From positions 495,001-559,000 of the forward strand of contig JAUJYZ010001448.1 in the NCBI GenBank assembly GCA_033675265.1: a stretch of 64,000 bases of DNA. The letters are read 5' to 3'. This document shows positions 37,970 to 49,016 of this stretch, in pieces (position 1 is the first letter of the stretch; each line of letters starts with the position of its first letter). Source of the DNA: Actinostola sp. cb2023 (Eukaryota > Cnidaria > Anthozoa > Actiniaria > Actinostolidae). The notes below the pieces were generated by a model. That model was not told the DNA's origin. It was given only the letters and a program-made list of their open reading frames with translations, and ran no database searches. A program made the position numbers and the translations under genes.

Positions 37970-40312
37970 AATAGCCTCAGAAACAATGGTTGGGCTGCCT
38001 GTGCTGCGTCCATTGAAGGAATGGTCAACGCTCAGCCACAGGCAGCCCAACCATTGCTTTTGAGGCTACTAACTAATTCAAAAAATGATATTTGCGTCTT
38101 TTTTTGATGGGTTCCCTGTGGTAAAAGCGCGCGCGCGCAATACATATGTTGGGTTCCCTGTGTTGAGTAATGTCCTATGTTGGGCTTCCTGTGTGCATCC
38201 CGCGCGTCCCGCAGTGTATGTGTATATTTACACAAGGTATGAAACTCCAGTCACGTGATGGCCTGATGTGCGGCGCAAGTAGATGGTGCACTTTTCCGTG
38301 AACCGAAGAGCCGAAGTCGTCGTACGTTACAGGCCCTTGGGGGGTACTCAGGGTAAAGTCGTTAAATTTTGTCGCTAATGCAGTAATGGCGGGGCGCGGA
38401 AGAGAAGTTCATATCAAGAAAGACTGATTTTTTCGGTGTAAACGTTGGGATTCTTTTCCCTATTCATGGTAAGTTTAGAAGTTCACAATTCATGTCAACT
38501 TTAAGTAAATCTAGAAGAAATTCGACGGTTTTAAAGTACTACCATTTTACACCCTGAAGATGGACCATGTGTCCGAAAGCTTGGTTTTAAAATAAAAATG
38601 TTTTGGTTGAAGAAACAAACAAACTAATCATGTCTACACCAACCAGCAAAGAATTACTTGGTTTTAAAGTAGTCCTTTTTCATTTTGAATGGTTGAGAAA
38701 CTTTGGATATGTTTTGCTCGACACGTGAGAAAGTTTTGCAGTTGAAAATAAACTGAACTAAAAGTACTTTTTGTCATGGTTTTTACGTAGAATTTGCTCT
38801 AAATGTTCTCTAATGAAATGACTTGCCTATATACTAGGGCAGAAGGGCTGCTTAATACTCCTCAACAAATCAGTTTTTTACCATAAATTATGCAGAACTG
38901 ATTTGACTTGTGTATTAAATTGTCAGTGATCGAAATACACTTCAACAAGGAACCTCTCTCAACTGACTGATTTTACTTTATCTGTTTAAACATTACTGAC
39001 TCTCTCATCTAGAAAGTGTTTGACATAATTTTGTACTTTACTTATAGTTCTTCTGACACAAGGGAACGCCAACACAGCATAAACCATCTGAAGCAAAAAT
39101 ATAGACGAATTCAATTCACTGACATCGAAGGAGACATGAATGGCGATGGACTCGTGAAGCTGTGAACTAAAATATTAACAGTTGTTCGTTATTGTCATTG
39201 AAATAGCACGACACATTTAGCAAATATTAAAGTCTTACTATCATCTGAGAGAAACAGAGTAATTTTAACGGCGTATTTTTCGTAACGGAACGTAAGTGAG
39301 CTTATCGCTTCCAACTTCGATGTTTGCTATTCAATCAGTCATGATTAGTGATTCACAACTTGTCGCCTTTGTGTATAATATTTATCCATTGTTATTAAGC
39401 TTATTTCCATGCTATTACTGATCAATATAGTGAATAAATTGCACAGAAAGTAACGGCAAAACAGTGTGTAAAAAGCTAGTAAACTTATTGTTGAAATAAA
39501 TACGTTTGTTTGTCATTTTGTGTACAAGTACTGATAGCAAATGTGTTGTGCAGTACTAAATATTGAGACTATTCAGCATTTATAAAACACAATGCGTCAA
39601 TTTTGAAGATTTTAATCGATAAAAATCAAAATACAAAACAAATACTTTACAGAAGTCAAAACAGAAAACAAATAAAGTATATTGTAGATGTTTTGACTCA
39701 TGTTTAGTGAACATATCATGTTAAAACTTGCCAAAAAGAGCATCGTTCAGATTTGCCGAGCGCTTGTCGATGCCTTCTCGAAGGTAAAATCCGACTACTT
39801 CACGGAAAAGTGCACCATCTACTTGCGCCGCACATCGGTCCATGACGCTCAAAATTTCAAAAATTAGTTTCTCAGCGTACGTTGAAGTTAGACGACTGAC
39901 ACTTACAAAGTGTTTCGAGAATACGGTAAAGTTTAGTTATTCGAAGAAAAATTGAATTTTCACATCACATTGACAAAATTAGGGTCAAAAACGTATTTGT
40001 CACGTGACCTAGTTTCATACCTTGTCTCAATATACACATTTGCTAAGGGCGCATCCCGCAGGACGCACACAGGAAGCCCAACATAGGACATTACTCAGCA
40101 CAGGGAACCCAACATATGTATTGCGCGCGCGCGCTTTACCACAGGGAACCCATCAAAAAAAAGACGCAAATATCATTTTTTGAATTATTTAGTAGCCTCA
40201 AAAGCAATGGTTGGGCTGCCTGTGGCTCAGCGTGCCGCGTCCATCGAGTTATGGATGCACGCGGGAGGCTGCTAAGCCACAGGCAGCCCAACCATTGTTT
40301 CTGAGGCTATTT
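37969..40312. mobile_element. 2.3-kb element with long, internally palindromic inverted repeats
   Basis: The outer ends AAATAGCCTCAGAAACAATG and complement bound the element. The left arm (37,969-38,302) and right arm (39,799-40,312) are inverted homologues. Each arm contains a GGTTGGGCTGCCTGTG hairpin, a CGCGCGCGCGC run, two or three GGGTTCCCTGTG steps and GCGGCGCAAGTAGATGGTGC. The right arm has an extra insertion of about 160 bp (about 39,845-40,000). The 1.5-kb centre has no recognisable gene, only short frames. No clear target duplication, so the superfamily is open. Confidence 0.75.
38554..38580 (+). other. CTGAAGA-hairpin-GAAA motif (retroelement-end-like)
   Basis: CTGAAGAT, stem GGAC-CATGT-GTCC, then GAAAGCTTGG. 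Same layout as 9.9 and 31.2 kb. It lies inside the 2.3-kb element, followed by an A/T-rich stretch AAAATAAAAATG. The expected GTC cleavage site is absent. Confidence 0.4.
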
Positions 40313-42405
40313 ATAATTATAACCCATCGATAAAAATTTTCGCGCGCGCCCATTGGTTTAAACGGGTCACGTGGTACAATTTCACTGGACGGATGTCAGG
40401 TAGAATCCCATAGCTCATATGAAACTCGCGCGCTGATTGGCTGAGAAGCAAACCGGATGAGAGGGAATTCAGCGTGGAATTCAACACTTTGAAAAGCTGA
40501 ATTCAACGATATATAGGGATCCCGCGCTGAATTTTGTATTCAAGTTCGATTTTCGTCTTTGTTTCTCACCAAGAGAACAAATAAACATTGAGATTGCTTA
40601 CAAAAGGAACAAACAAAAACATTTACAGACAGAAATAATGAATTTTTGTTTTGCAAATGAGATTAAAATCAAGACATTTGAAAAGCTGAATTCAATGAAA
40701 AAACAGGAAGCCCGCACTTTTGATGTTGTTGGCTTTTCGCAAAACAACAACATTGAAAACAAAACAATCGTAATACGTATACCTTGCAAGCTTAAATTAA
40801 TACTCTTCTGAATGAATGATACTCCAGATCGATGCACTGATAATTATTGAAATTTCTCAGCGAGATAAGAATTTATTTATTTACAAAACTTTCACCTATA
40901 AGTTTGAGAAAGAGACCACGAAGTACAAGTCATAATAAAATGGCAGTCACTGCCGTAAGCTTAAATCAACTGAACCGGCTCCAGCAACAACTACAATCTA
41001 ATAGAAGCCAATAGATAAACAACAAACAATAGTCGAATTTAATATAGCAAAATCTGTACCTGTAATATGGCCAAAATCATACAAAACTGCAAATTATCCA
41101 GTTGGCTTTGCTTGTCGCTCGGCTGCCGGCTTTGACTTGTTCAGTTGTTGTAGTTGTACATTGTACTGGATGTAGCTTCACAATTACTGAATCAGAGCGA
41201 TCACCTCTGGCTCTGTTTATCGATAAATATGTCTTTGTCTGAAATCTTTTGCCTGAGAATCATTAGCATTCAAGGAACGTAGTCAAATCCATCAATGTCG
41301 ACGTCCTGTGAAAAGTTGAAGTTCAGCTTCTCAATCTCATGCAAGCGGCAGCTCTCTGATCGGATTGAAAGACAACAAGAACTGAACGTCAGTTGAGAAA
41401 ATTTGAACGATTTATTAAAGTTTTATGAGGATAGAATAAGTCCGTAGTTTTATATCTTTCCGATTAACTTCTGAAGTAAAAAATACTTACAAGTTTGTCA
41501 AGACTGATTCAGTGATTGTGAAAACTCAGTTGAGAACTTCTCTCCCGTGTAGTCAGCTTGTCATCGCTTTTAGTCTTTCTGGTTGTAAGTTTTCGTTAAT
41601 TATAACTACGAACTGGTTATCCATATCTAGATCTATGGCTGTGTTACTGTTGTAGATTATTCGTAAATGTAGGCGTTTAAACGATTGAAGAAAACAACTT
41701 TTGTCCTTCAAATAAACTGATTTTAGTATTCAATTTTGCTTGATTCCTATTGGCTAGCGTAGCGAAAGACTGAACACTGCACTGGCTTTCTTTGCGACGC
41801 GCGATAAATAACGACTCAAAATTGTCTAAAAACTATATTTTTTCTAAAACAAAGAGAACGCTATGGGATTCAAGGTTCGCGAAGAGTGCGATATCGCCTT
41901 TTCTCGTGAATTCAACGTGGAATTCCCTCTTCATCCAATGAATTTACCTATAATATCCCCCAGTTTTGAGGTGATATCCCCCAGTTTGGAGAAAAATGAA
42001 ATTATCTGAACTTTTTAAAGACTGTAATGTATTTTCAATAGGTAAATTAGCTTGTACAACATACATGTGGTGTACTTGTTCCTTTTTGGGGATTTTAACG
42101 TCGATACGACAGGTATATTTTGAGGTATTTTTATAAATTTTCGATCCTTGAACTACGAACAAATGTCAAATCGGCGCCCAAAAAGTCACTCAAATAAAAC
42201 CCAAAATATCAAGAAAATCACTCAAAAAGCTTCAAGAACTATCAGTCTTTTATTTTCGAATACCTTTTTAGAAGTTTACACATGAAAATATCTCAAACGG
42301 AACGGATATTTGAACTCGATGAAACTTGTTTTCTTCATCCGTCAATTTGTTTCGGTTTCTTCAACATTGAAGTCGACGTAGAAAATTTATCGAAGGGTTA
42401 TAAAA
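40313..42405. other. No gene recognised; scattered decayed repeats
   Basis: Includes GGATGAGAGGGAATTC (about 40,455) and GAATTCCCTCTTCATCC (about 41,922), and GAATCCCATAGC (about 40,404) and GCTATGGGATTC (about 41,861). These are inverted matches, but in an order that does not make one simple element. A short GC-alternating run CGCGCGCGC lies near 40,341. Open frames are short. Confidence 0.5.
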
Positions 42406-42592
42406 TAAATAAACCCCTTTCTGGCATACTGGTATATCGGCTGATAATGTCCTTGGCTTAGAGATGGTCCTCAAAATATCACAGTTGCCCTCGAAGCTTC
42501 GCTTCTCGGCCAACTGTTCATTTTTCGGACCATCTCTCAGCCGCGGACATTATCAACCGATATACCAGCCGCCAGAAAGGGTTTATTTACTA
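42406..42592. mobile_element. About 185-bp palindromic MITE (TAAATAAACCC ends)
   Basis: TAAATAAACCCCTTTCTGGC with GGTATATCGGCTGATAATGTC on the left pairs with GGACATTATCAACCGATATA and CCAGAAAGGGTTTATTTA on the right. The inner stem GAGATGGTCC/GGACCATCTC surrounds a GAAGCTTCGCTTC loop. Confidence 0.82.
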
Positions 42593-43093
42593 ATTATTAA
42601 AAAAATATACTCAGCGTAAATTTCCAAAGGTTTTCATATAAAATTTCGATTTTTGAAAATTCATATCTTCGCAATTTGTGAAGCGATCTTTTCCAAACTT
42701 CACATTTTTACTAATTTCAACGAGCTCTTTCCAGCTATAATAATCATTTTTATGTCCTATGAGTTTTGAAATTACATGATAAACCCTCATTAAAAACATG
42801 GTTTCTATTGTTGAATGTCAACACTTTTTCGCGTTCTCGTTGGTATTTGTGAATAATTTATACTGAATTGAGGCTAAGCCTGAGCAAATGCGTCTTTTGT
42901 CAAGGACAGCGGTCATCGCTTAACAACTCGAAACTGGACTGAGTATTGAAAAATTCAAAGTACTGTAAGTATGCGAATTACATAACTATAATTTATCATC
43001 AAGAAACAGTTCGATATGTATTAAAATATCTCAAAACATTGTGCAGTGATATTCTTGCTATATTTTTCTTTTTCTCAGTGGTAGTTCCGGTCA
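42593..43093. other. AT-rich stretch, no gene recognised
   Basis: Frames are short and lack recognisable motifs. Confidence 0.5.
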
Positions 43094-43618
43094 ATGAAAT
43101 TCATATATTCTTCATTTTCTTATATAGATAAAATAAATGGATGTCCTGTTTTCAAGAAAATGAAGAAAGGTATCGGGCTAAAAGACATACTTGGTATTTG
43201 TTTGTCTGATAAGGTGCCAGAGAAACTAATTTGCCATAAAGTACCTTCCGCCGTAACTGAGAGTGCGGTGTTTGTGGTAGATCTCGAGAAGATCAAAATA
43301 GAGGATTTGACCACGGATGACTGTGGTGTGTATGGAACACACTCGTGCCCTTCTGAAATCGTGAGCGTCCGGTTAAATGATCTCGGTCAGATTGAAGATT
43401 ATCTCTCCATCAGAGAAGTGAAAGATGAAAAAACGTTCTTGATCCAGTAGATAGATTTGTCCCGTAGTACAGGGCCTAGTGAAAACGTTGACATAGCACG
43501 GTTGATGAGCATCCAACAAGAAGGTAACTTTTTAAAGGATGTCAGCTTTTTCAAAGGAGTCCGCAGGAAGCAGAAATTAAGATCAAAGCACTGGTACAAC
43601 ACATCCAAATACATTTGC
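43094..43618 (+). pseudogene. Broken ORF, possible N-terminal part of a MULE-type protein
   Basis: A 118-codon frame with FVVDLEKIKIEDLTTDDCGV and VRLNDLGQIEDYLSIREVKD ends at a TAG. The same frame then continues, open for about 55 codons, with LMSIQQEGNFLKDVSFFKGV and RRKQKLRSKHWYNTSKYICC before the next stop. Codon-like sequence on both sides of the TAG suggests a real protein disabled by a nonsense change. Phrases of the type 'hhVDLxKhxxxDhxxDDxGxW/Y' followed by a short variable region occur, as I recall, in N-terminal regions of cnidarian MULE-type transposase proteins. A catalytic MULE relic lies 3.5 kb downstream on the same strand, with several later insertions between. The link is inference; the start is uncertain and the first codons (43,094-43,130) may be non-coding. 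Confidence 0.45.
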
Positions 43619-43698
43619 TGCCATTGACACTTGTCTAGATTGGATCGGGAGATTCTGCTCAGGCAGCAAACCAAGTGCTATGCATCGCACAGAATGGA

Positions 43699-43760
43699 GG
43701 GACACATCCGTATCCGACTTTCCTATTGGGGGACACATCCGTATCCGACTTTCCTATTGT
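43699..43760. repeat. 31-bp tandem duplication
   Basis: GGACACATCCGTATCCGACT plus TTCCTATTG appears twice in direct succession. Confidence 0.9.
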
Positions 43761-44204
43761 TTGGCGCGAGATTCAAATGATGTTCATTAGGGTGTGACTC
43801 TGATAATTCCACGATTTACAAAGGAATTAGGCGAAAATGGCTGAAGTGGGTACTCAAAGCTAGTCTTTTTCTTGATTTGTGTATTAGTTTCTAAAGTTAT
43901 TAAGGGTGGAAATGAAAGTCAAGATGATGAACCAACTGCTGATATCAATAAAAATTACAAAACTTATTTTGTTATAGTATCCTTTTTATGGCAAAGTAGG
44001 GATATTTTTGGTCATTTTACTATGGGAATTGTATAGGCACCATCAAAACATCGATATTTTTTGCTCATCACGATAACTATTCAAAGTTATTAAGGGTGGA
44101 AAATAAAGATAAATAAATAAGGATCATCTTCCACCATCAAGTTGAATCATCCGCGGAAGCTTTACAGTATCCTTTTCGAGTTATAATAATCTTGGTCTTC
44201 ACGA

Positions 44205-44695
44205 GACTCTTGTTGTCATAGCGACCGACGTGGATCAACTCATTCTCGCGGCTTAGCTTCGCTTTATCAGATAACTAATACGCAAAACCTATCATTTGAA
44301 AGCTTATATAAAGTGTAAGTTCAGTTGTTAAGTAAGTTTTTGACGAGTTTATAGTGTATGCGATGAAAAACTACGAAGTAATCAATTCGACTTCTGTCTT
44401 CAAGTAGTTTGTTGTTGTCATTTGAATGACTCTTAACGGCCGACGTGAGTTCAACTCATTCTCGCTTTAACAGATAACTAATACTCAAAAGCTATCACTT
44501 GAAAGCTTATATAACGTGTAAGTTCAGTCGTTAAGTAAGTTTTTGACGAGTTTATAGTGTATGCGATGAAAAACTACGAAGTAATCAATATTCGGCTTCT
44601 GTCTTCAAGTCGTTTGTTGTCACTGTTGAATGACTCTTAGCGGCCGATTCATTCTCGCTCTATCAGATAACTAATACGCAAAACCTCTCAAAAAC
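44205..44695. repeat. About 200-bp tandem repeat, 2.4 copies
   Basis: AGATAACTAATACGCAAAAC recurs at 44,269, 44,472 and 44,665 (spacing 203 and 193 bp). Between them GAAAGCTTATATAA, TTTTTGACGAGTTTATAGTG and GAAGTAATCAAT are repeated with few changes. Confidence 0.9.
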
Positions 44696-44808
44696 CAGCA
44701 AAAAGCATATTATAAAGGCATGACGTTCGTGTAAATGTTGATTTCTAGAAGAGCCGTTGATCCATTGATAGTATTTCACTGGGTAGACATGGTTTCTATC
44801 GCGTCATT

Positions 44809-45483
44809 CACGTCGGGCTAGAAAGCACTAAAATTGTTTCATTATATTCAGCACTAATATAACTTCTACACTTTTAATCCAATCAAAATGAAATTTGGCA
44901 TTGTGACAGTTTATGTCAATTCCAGAAATCGTGTCCCAAAGGATTTTTGATTTTATCGATTTTTGGCGGGAAAATAACGGCATGAACATGCCAACAAAAA
45001 AAATGTCATTCAGAACAACACTAATTTGATCATGCCATTCGAAAGAACATGTAAAAATAAAGTTATTACAGAAAAAATATCTCAGATATCGTCATTCAAT
45101 CCAGAGATATGAAATTTTGAAATTTAAAAAATGTTTCTAAAAATAGCACAAAATGGCGGAATTGGCATATTTCAAAAATTCACATCTCTGGATTGAATGA
45201 AGATATCTGAGATATGTTTTCTGTAATAACTTTATTTTTACATGTTCTTTCGAATGCCATGATCAAATTAGTGTTGTTCTGAATGACATTTTTTTTGTTG
45301 GCGTGTTCATGACGTTATTTTCCCGCCAAAAATCGATAAAATCAAAAATCCTTTGGGACACGTTTTCTTGTATTGACATAAACTGTCACGATGCCAAGTT
45401 TCATTTTGATTGGATTAAAAGTGTAGAAGTTATATTAGTGCTGAATATAATGAAACATTTTTAGTGCTTTCTAGCCCGACGTG
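44809..45483. mobile_element. 675-bp foldback element with about 300-bp arms
   Basis: The left arm starts CACGTCGGGCTAGAAAGCAC and the right arm ends with its complement. The arms stay nearly identical for about 300 bp, including CAGTTTATGTCAAT and TTTTGGCGGGAAAATAACG and their complements. The spacer of about 60 bp contains AAAATGGCGGAATTGGC. ATT lies outside both ends, a possible 3-bp duplication. No coding capacity. Confidence 0.88.
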
Positions 45484-45574
45484 ATTTCATGCATATTAAT
45501 GACGCCTTTAGAAATCGTTCGACTGTAAGTACATGTCCCAAAAGACAATAGGATTCTGTGCGATGGGTTGGTTA

Positions 45575-46402
45575 GGCTAAGAACAGACGTCGAATTATTC
45601 ATGTACCGTTCCTAATTCATATTTAGATCGACCCAAATCAACAGAAGTCCGCCTGTTGATTCAGACGTCGTTCTTAATTAGTCGTTCCAAATATTCACGC
45701 TACTCCATTACACAGGAAGCCCAAGTTTCAGTATCTCAGAAGGTCACTTAGAAGAAAATGTATGTCGAAAAATCGCAATCTGCTAAATCAAAATAGCACA
45801 TTAAGGAACTTGTTGCGTGTTTTTAATATAATTTCTTCAATATCTTCAGCGATTTTGGGGAGTTTGGACGTGTTTTAGGATGTTTTATCGTCCTTTGAAC
45901 TTGACCCTCTGAAGGGGACAATTTCATTAAATTCCCGACAATTTCTAATTCACGTCGGAAAAAGGCAGCCAATACAGCGCAAATTGGTGTTTTCAAAGCA
46001 AAAACTACACATATCACTCACAAGAGTTGCACGCCAAGCCGCCATGACCAGTCAAACTGAACGCATATGCGCCTGTGTTTTCCGAAAAAAACGCTGGAAT
46101 GCGATAATCTGGAGCTTTTTGAATAATAAATCATGCGTGAAAGTAAAGAACGGCGTCTGAATCAAATGCCGTTCTGCAGCCGCACTTATAATGCATTTGG
46201 AACGGCCCTTGGACAGCACGCACGCCGTTTGTCTCGGACTCGACCCATAGGCGTATTATTCGGCTTACCTAGGCGTGCGGTACGCCTGAGCCGTTCCAAA
46301 TTAAATAGACCGTTCCAATTCGAACCAGACGCCGTTCTTTCCATGTACTTTATTGCAACAATTAGGAACGGTACATGAATAATTCGACGTCTGTTCTTAG
46401 CC
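45575..46402 (+). mobile_element. 828-bp Harbinger-like element, copy 1
   Basis: Perfect terminal inverted repeats of about 43 bp start GGCTAAGAACAGACGTCGAA. TTA duplicates on both sides (45,572-45,574 and 46,403-46,405), as for PIF/Harbinger. The 64-codon minus-strand frame inside (start MICVVFALKTPICAVLAAFF) recurs in copy 2 but has no known domain; I treat the element as non-autonomous. Copy 2 lies at 50,432 in the opposite orientation and differs by a few bases and a 4-bp indel. It is inserted into the left end of a palindromic MITE (see 46,403). Confidence 0.85.
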
Positions 46403-46583
46403 TTAGAGACTGATGTGAGTGCTTTACCGGCAAATAGACGCACGCACTGACTGTAGAATGAACGAGAATTCAAATACTGCACGAGGCGTAGCCGAGTGCA
46501 GTATGAAGAATTTCGAGTTCATTCTACAGCCAGCAAGTGCGTCTATTTGCCGGTAAAGCACGAACTAGAAGTCTCTAACCCAT
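46403..46583. mobile_element. Palindromic MITE split by the Harbinger-like insertion
   Basis: Left and right halves pair: GTGCTTTACCGGCAAATAGA against TCTATTTGCCGGTAAAGCAC, and GTAGAATGAACGAGAATTC against GAGTTCATTCTAC, with a GAGGCGTAGCCGAG centre. The right end reads AGTCTCTAACCCAT. The matching left end ATGGGTT..TTAGAGACT is cut at its TTA by the element at 45,575, so the left tip lies at about 45,563-45,574. Confidence 0.75.
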
Positions 46584-46700
46584 TTATTATTCAAACTGAA
46601 TACACTGCAGTTGTAAAATGTTCAAAATATAATATTAATCACGGTAAATAAATAAAAAATATTTAACTAGATCTTCCGACGCTTCTGCTGGATATCTCCT

Positions 46701-47037
46701 CTACAACCACTCCAATTGCAACCATTCTACAAAGAAAACACGAATAAAGCATTTATCTTTTGTTTTTAAGTCATAACAAGGCAAGTTTCATTCATCATTT
46801 TAAGCTCTGAGCTAGCGCTTCTTCACTCAACGAACAAGAACAGACTGATAGCCGAGGCCGACGGCAAAAAGTGCTTGTTTTGAATGATAATTAGGTTCGT
46901 TTTTTACCTTTCATCACTGAAACTCCACAACGAGTTTGACGAACAGTCGTTTTAGGCTGAGCACCTGCTATTATTTCGTCTATTTCTTCTTTAGCTAGTT
47001 GGTTAAACCTGTCTTTGTCAGGATCAACAGCCGCCAT
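46701..47037 (-). pseudogene. Two-exon N-terminal gene relic, recombinase-family-like
   Basis: On the minus strand an ATG in a strong context (GCCGCCATGA complement; TCATGGCGGC) at 47,037 opens a frame with DPDKDRFNQLAKEEIDEIIA, then GAQPKTTVRQTRCGVSVMK. The frame meets a good donor (ATGAAAG/GTAAAA, exon end 46,908). After 181 bp a pyrimidine-rich acceptor (TTCGTGTTTTCTTTGTAG) leads to exon 2 at 46,726, which in phase adds EWLQLEWL and then a TAG at 46,703-46,701. The join VMK-EWLQ matches the expected continuation of the cnidarian 'x-KT-x-G-x-KEW' N-terminal region that precedes DUF3504/Crypton-like recombinase domains, as I remember it. After the TAG the frame stays open (RRYPAEASEDLVKYF), which suggests a nonsense mutation. 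No recombinase domain follows; mobile elements do. Family membership is tentative; the splice structure is directly visible. Confidence 0.5.
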
Positions 47038-47064
47038 GACACCGCTGCACCGTGCGTAAAACTG

Positions 47065-47116
47065 TGACAGACGCACGCTCGTGCGTTGTCATCAGATAAC
47101 ACATGATCACGTGATC
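47065..47116. promoter_or_regulatory. Upstream palindromes and CCAAT-type box of the minus-strand relic
   Basis: TGACAGACGCACG/CGTGCGTTGTCA forms a hairpin (47,065-47,091). GATCACGTGATC (47,105-47,116) is a perfect palindrome with an E-box core CACGTG. Just beyond lies AGCCAATCAGA (47,123-47,133). The arrangement within 100 bp upstream of the ATG could be a promoter; no TATA box is seen. Confidence 0.3.
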
Positions 47117-47173
47117 GATTTTAGCCAATCAGAAGCCACAATTTAGTACAGTGTATGAAGTTTGAATAATAAA

Positions 47174-48799
47174 GCTGGAATAGACATGACCTATAAACTT
47201 GGTCCCTTTTATCTTACCACCCTTACTTTTCCGAATCCCATCTTCGTTAATAAAAACGATGAAGGACGCCACCCGACAAGTCTGGGAGCAAATACGACAT
47301 CTGTTACGAAGGAAGTAGTAGACTACGAGTATATGGCGCGCTCTCTAAAGAAGAGAAATGTCGGAACTCCTACGTTTGGGAGCGACGGAGAATGTGCCAT
47401 GGAAAAGGGATTCGAAAATGTTTTTCCAATAACGAATTCTACCGAAACAAATTTACATCTACGATGCTTTGATAACGTGAAAGCCGATATGCTGGCGAAA
47501 TTGGAAAAGTTTGGAATAGCGGACCAAGAAAGAAGAAAAATAACGAACGATATTCTCGGGAGAGAATTCAATGGCACCCGTATCAACGGACTTGTGGACT
47601 GCGATACGGAACTGGAATTCGATTCAATCAAAGATACGTAGACCTTGAAACAAAGTGGCCAGAAGATTTTAAAAAGTGGATGCTAGGTACATCGGGAAGG
47701 CAGCGATCATTAAAAGACACGTTGGAACTTTGCATGCTTAAGTCGGTTTGCACAGCAGCGGGTTTGGGTGACCCACCTAACAAGTGGTCCAACCAGAGAA
47801 CAGAATCTTTAAACAACGTTATTAAAGAAGAAGCCAACAACCACGTGACAGACCAGGCCACTATTCATGAAATTATTCAGAAACTGGTAAAAGACCAAGA
47901 AGAAGAATACATTTCCGCGGGAGTATAGGTTAGCTCCTGCATATAAGAAACATGCCGTCAGCCCCTTAGAGTGGTCTCAAAAAACAGTTATACAAAGGAA
48001 GGAATACGTCAAGAAAGTGTTTGAGCTTGAGCTCATCAATAATTGTAACGAAATTGTCACAAAGGTCTTGACAATCCCTATTCAGGACTGCGGAATCATG
48101 TCCATTCCGACGGCACTGCTGCTGTCCAAAATTTGGCATCAGGCTAACATCATAGTGTCGCATTATCATGTCCTGGACGTTGGGAATGGGTATGCTGTGA
48201 CGGAATTTTCAGCGTGTCATAAAGTCAGCATCCTTGGTAAATCGTTGAAGTGTGACTACCGCACTTTTAAACAGGTATTTGTTCCCACGTTCTAGTAGTC
48301 GCAGACCACACAAAAGAGTTATCATCGTTTCTATCATCATTTAATCAGAAAGATACAGTTGGTATTTGCAACATCCCAAAGAGAGCAGGAGAGAAACCAA
48401 GGGGAAAAAAGAAACGAAAAGGGAAGAACAATGTAAAGTCTGTGCCAGTGCTAAACCACCAAGCACCTATAGATCCTGATATTGATTCACCAAAACCAGT
48501 AAATTTCACTGCCATTCACCACAACAGCAACCCATTCATCGTGGTTTTTACAAAAGAATTCGGGAAAAAAAAGATGAAATGTCAGTCATGCAAGGTAGAG
48601 TTCCCAACAAGCGGTAAGATGATATGTATTCCATATGATATTGCTATCGTTCACAGTGAGCGATACTACTATCCTGTGAAAAATGCACAAGGTCAAGTTG
48701 CACAAATGCACAAGGTCAAGTTGTAAGGATGGAACCGATGAAGAAGCCAAACGGCAAAGCACATGTCCAATTTCTGAAGGAAGTGTTGCACTTTGAAGT
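47174..48799 (+). pseudogene. MULE-type transposase relic, catalytic and C-terminal parts
   Basis: Mutator-like transposases cut and paste DNA with a D-D-E RNase H-like domain. The first catalytic aspartate fits DMTYKLGPFYLTTLTFPNP, the second GSDGECAMEKGFENVF, followed by HLRCFDNVKADM; the glutamate fits NQRTESLNNVIKEEANNHV. The frame breaks near 47,635 (stop after SIKDT; continuation YVDLETKWPEDFKKWML in another frame), again near 47,925 (continuation EYRLAPAYKKHAVSPLEWSQ), then runs VFELELINNCNEIVTKVLTI to a stop at 48,295. A last part (48,442-48,726) has NPFIVVFTKEFGKKKMKCQS, whose CQSC looks like half of a zinc-binding pair, and PYDIAIVHSERYYYPVKN; a further in-frame tail after the stop ends about 48,799. 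The N-terminal portion is absent here and may be the relic at 43.1 kb. At least three frame breaks: dead. Family assignment from motifs. Confidence 0.82.
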
Positions 48800-49016
48800 T
48801 TGAAAAATTTGATACCGTGTTTTAACTTCGCTAATGTAACATTTATTTTCCTTCAACATTTGGAAATGTGCCCACATCGAAGTGTCACACAATAGAACCG
48901 GAATCTATTGTGTTACTGCATCGTTCTATTGGTTTACTGATCACATGACAATCGATCGGATAGTCGATGAAAGTCGATTAATAATCGATTAATTAATAAA
49001 CTTCTCCGTGTGACTA

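Noticed and set aside
40390..41945. A 1.5-kb inverted-repeat transposon bounded by GGATGAGAGGGAATTC and GAATTCCCTCTTCATCC
   Set aside because: A second inverted match (GAATCCCATAGC/GCTATGGGATTC) lies in the wrong relative order, so the pieces do not define one simple element.
45823..46017. Frame MICVVFALKTPICAVLAAFF present twice (also 50,818-51,048) as a conserved gene
   Set aside because: Both are the same Harbinger-like element copied; no domain recognised and the C-terminal ends differ by frameshift.
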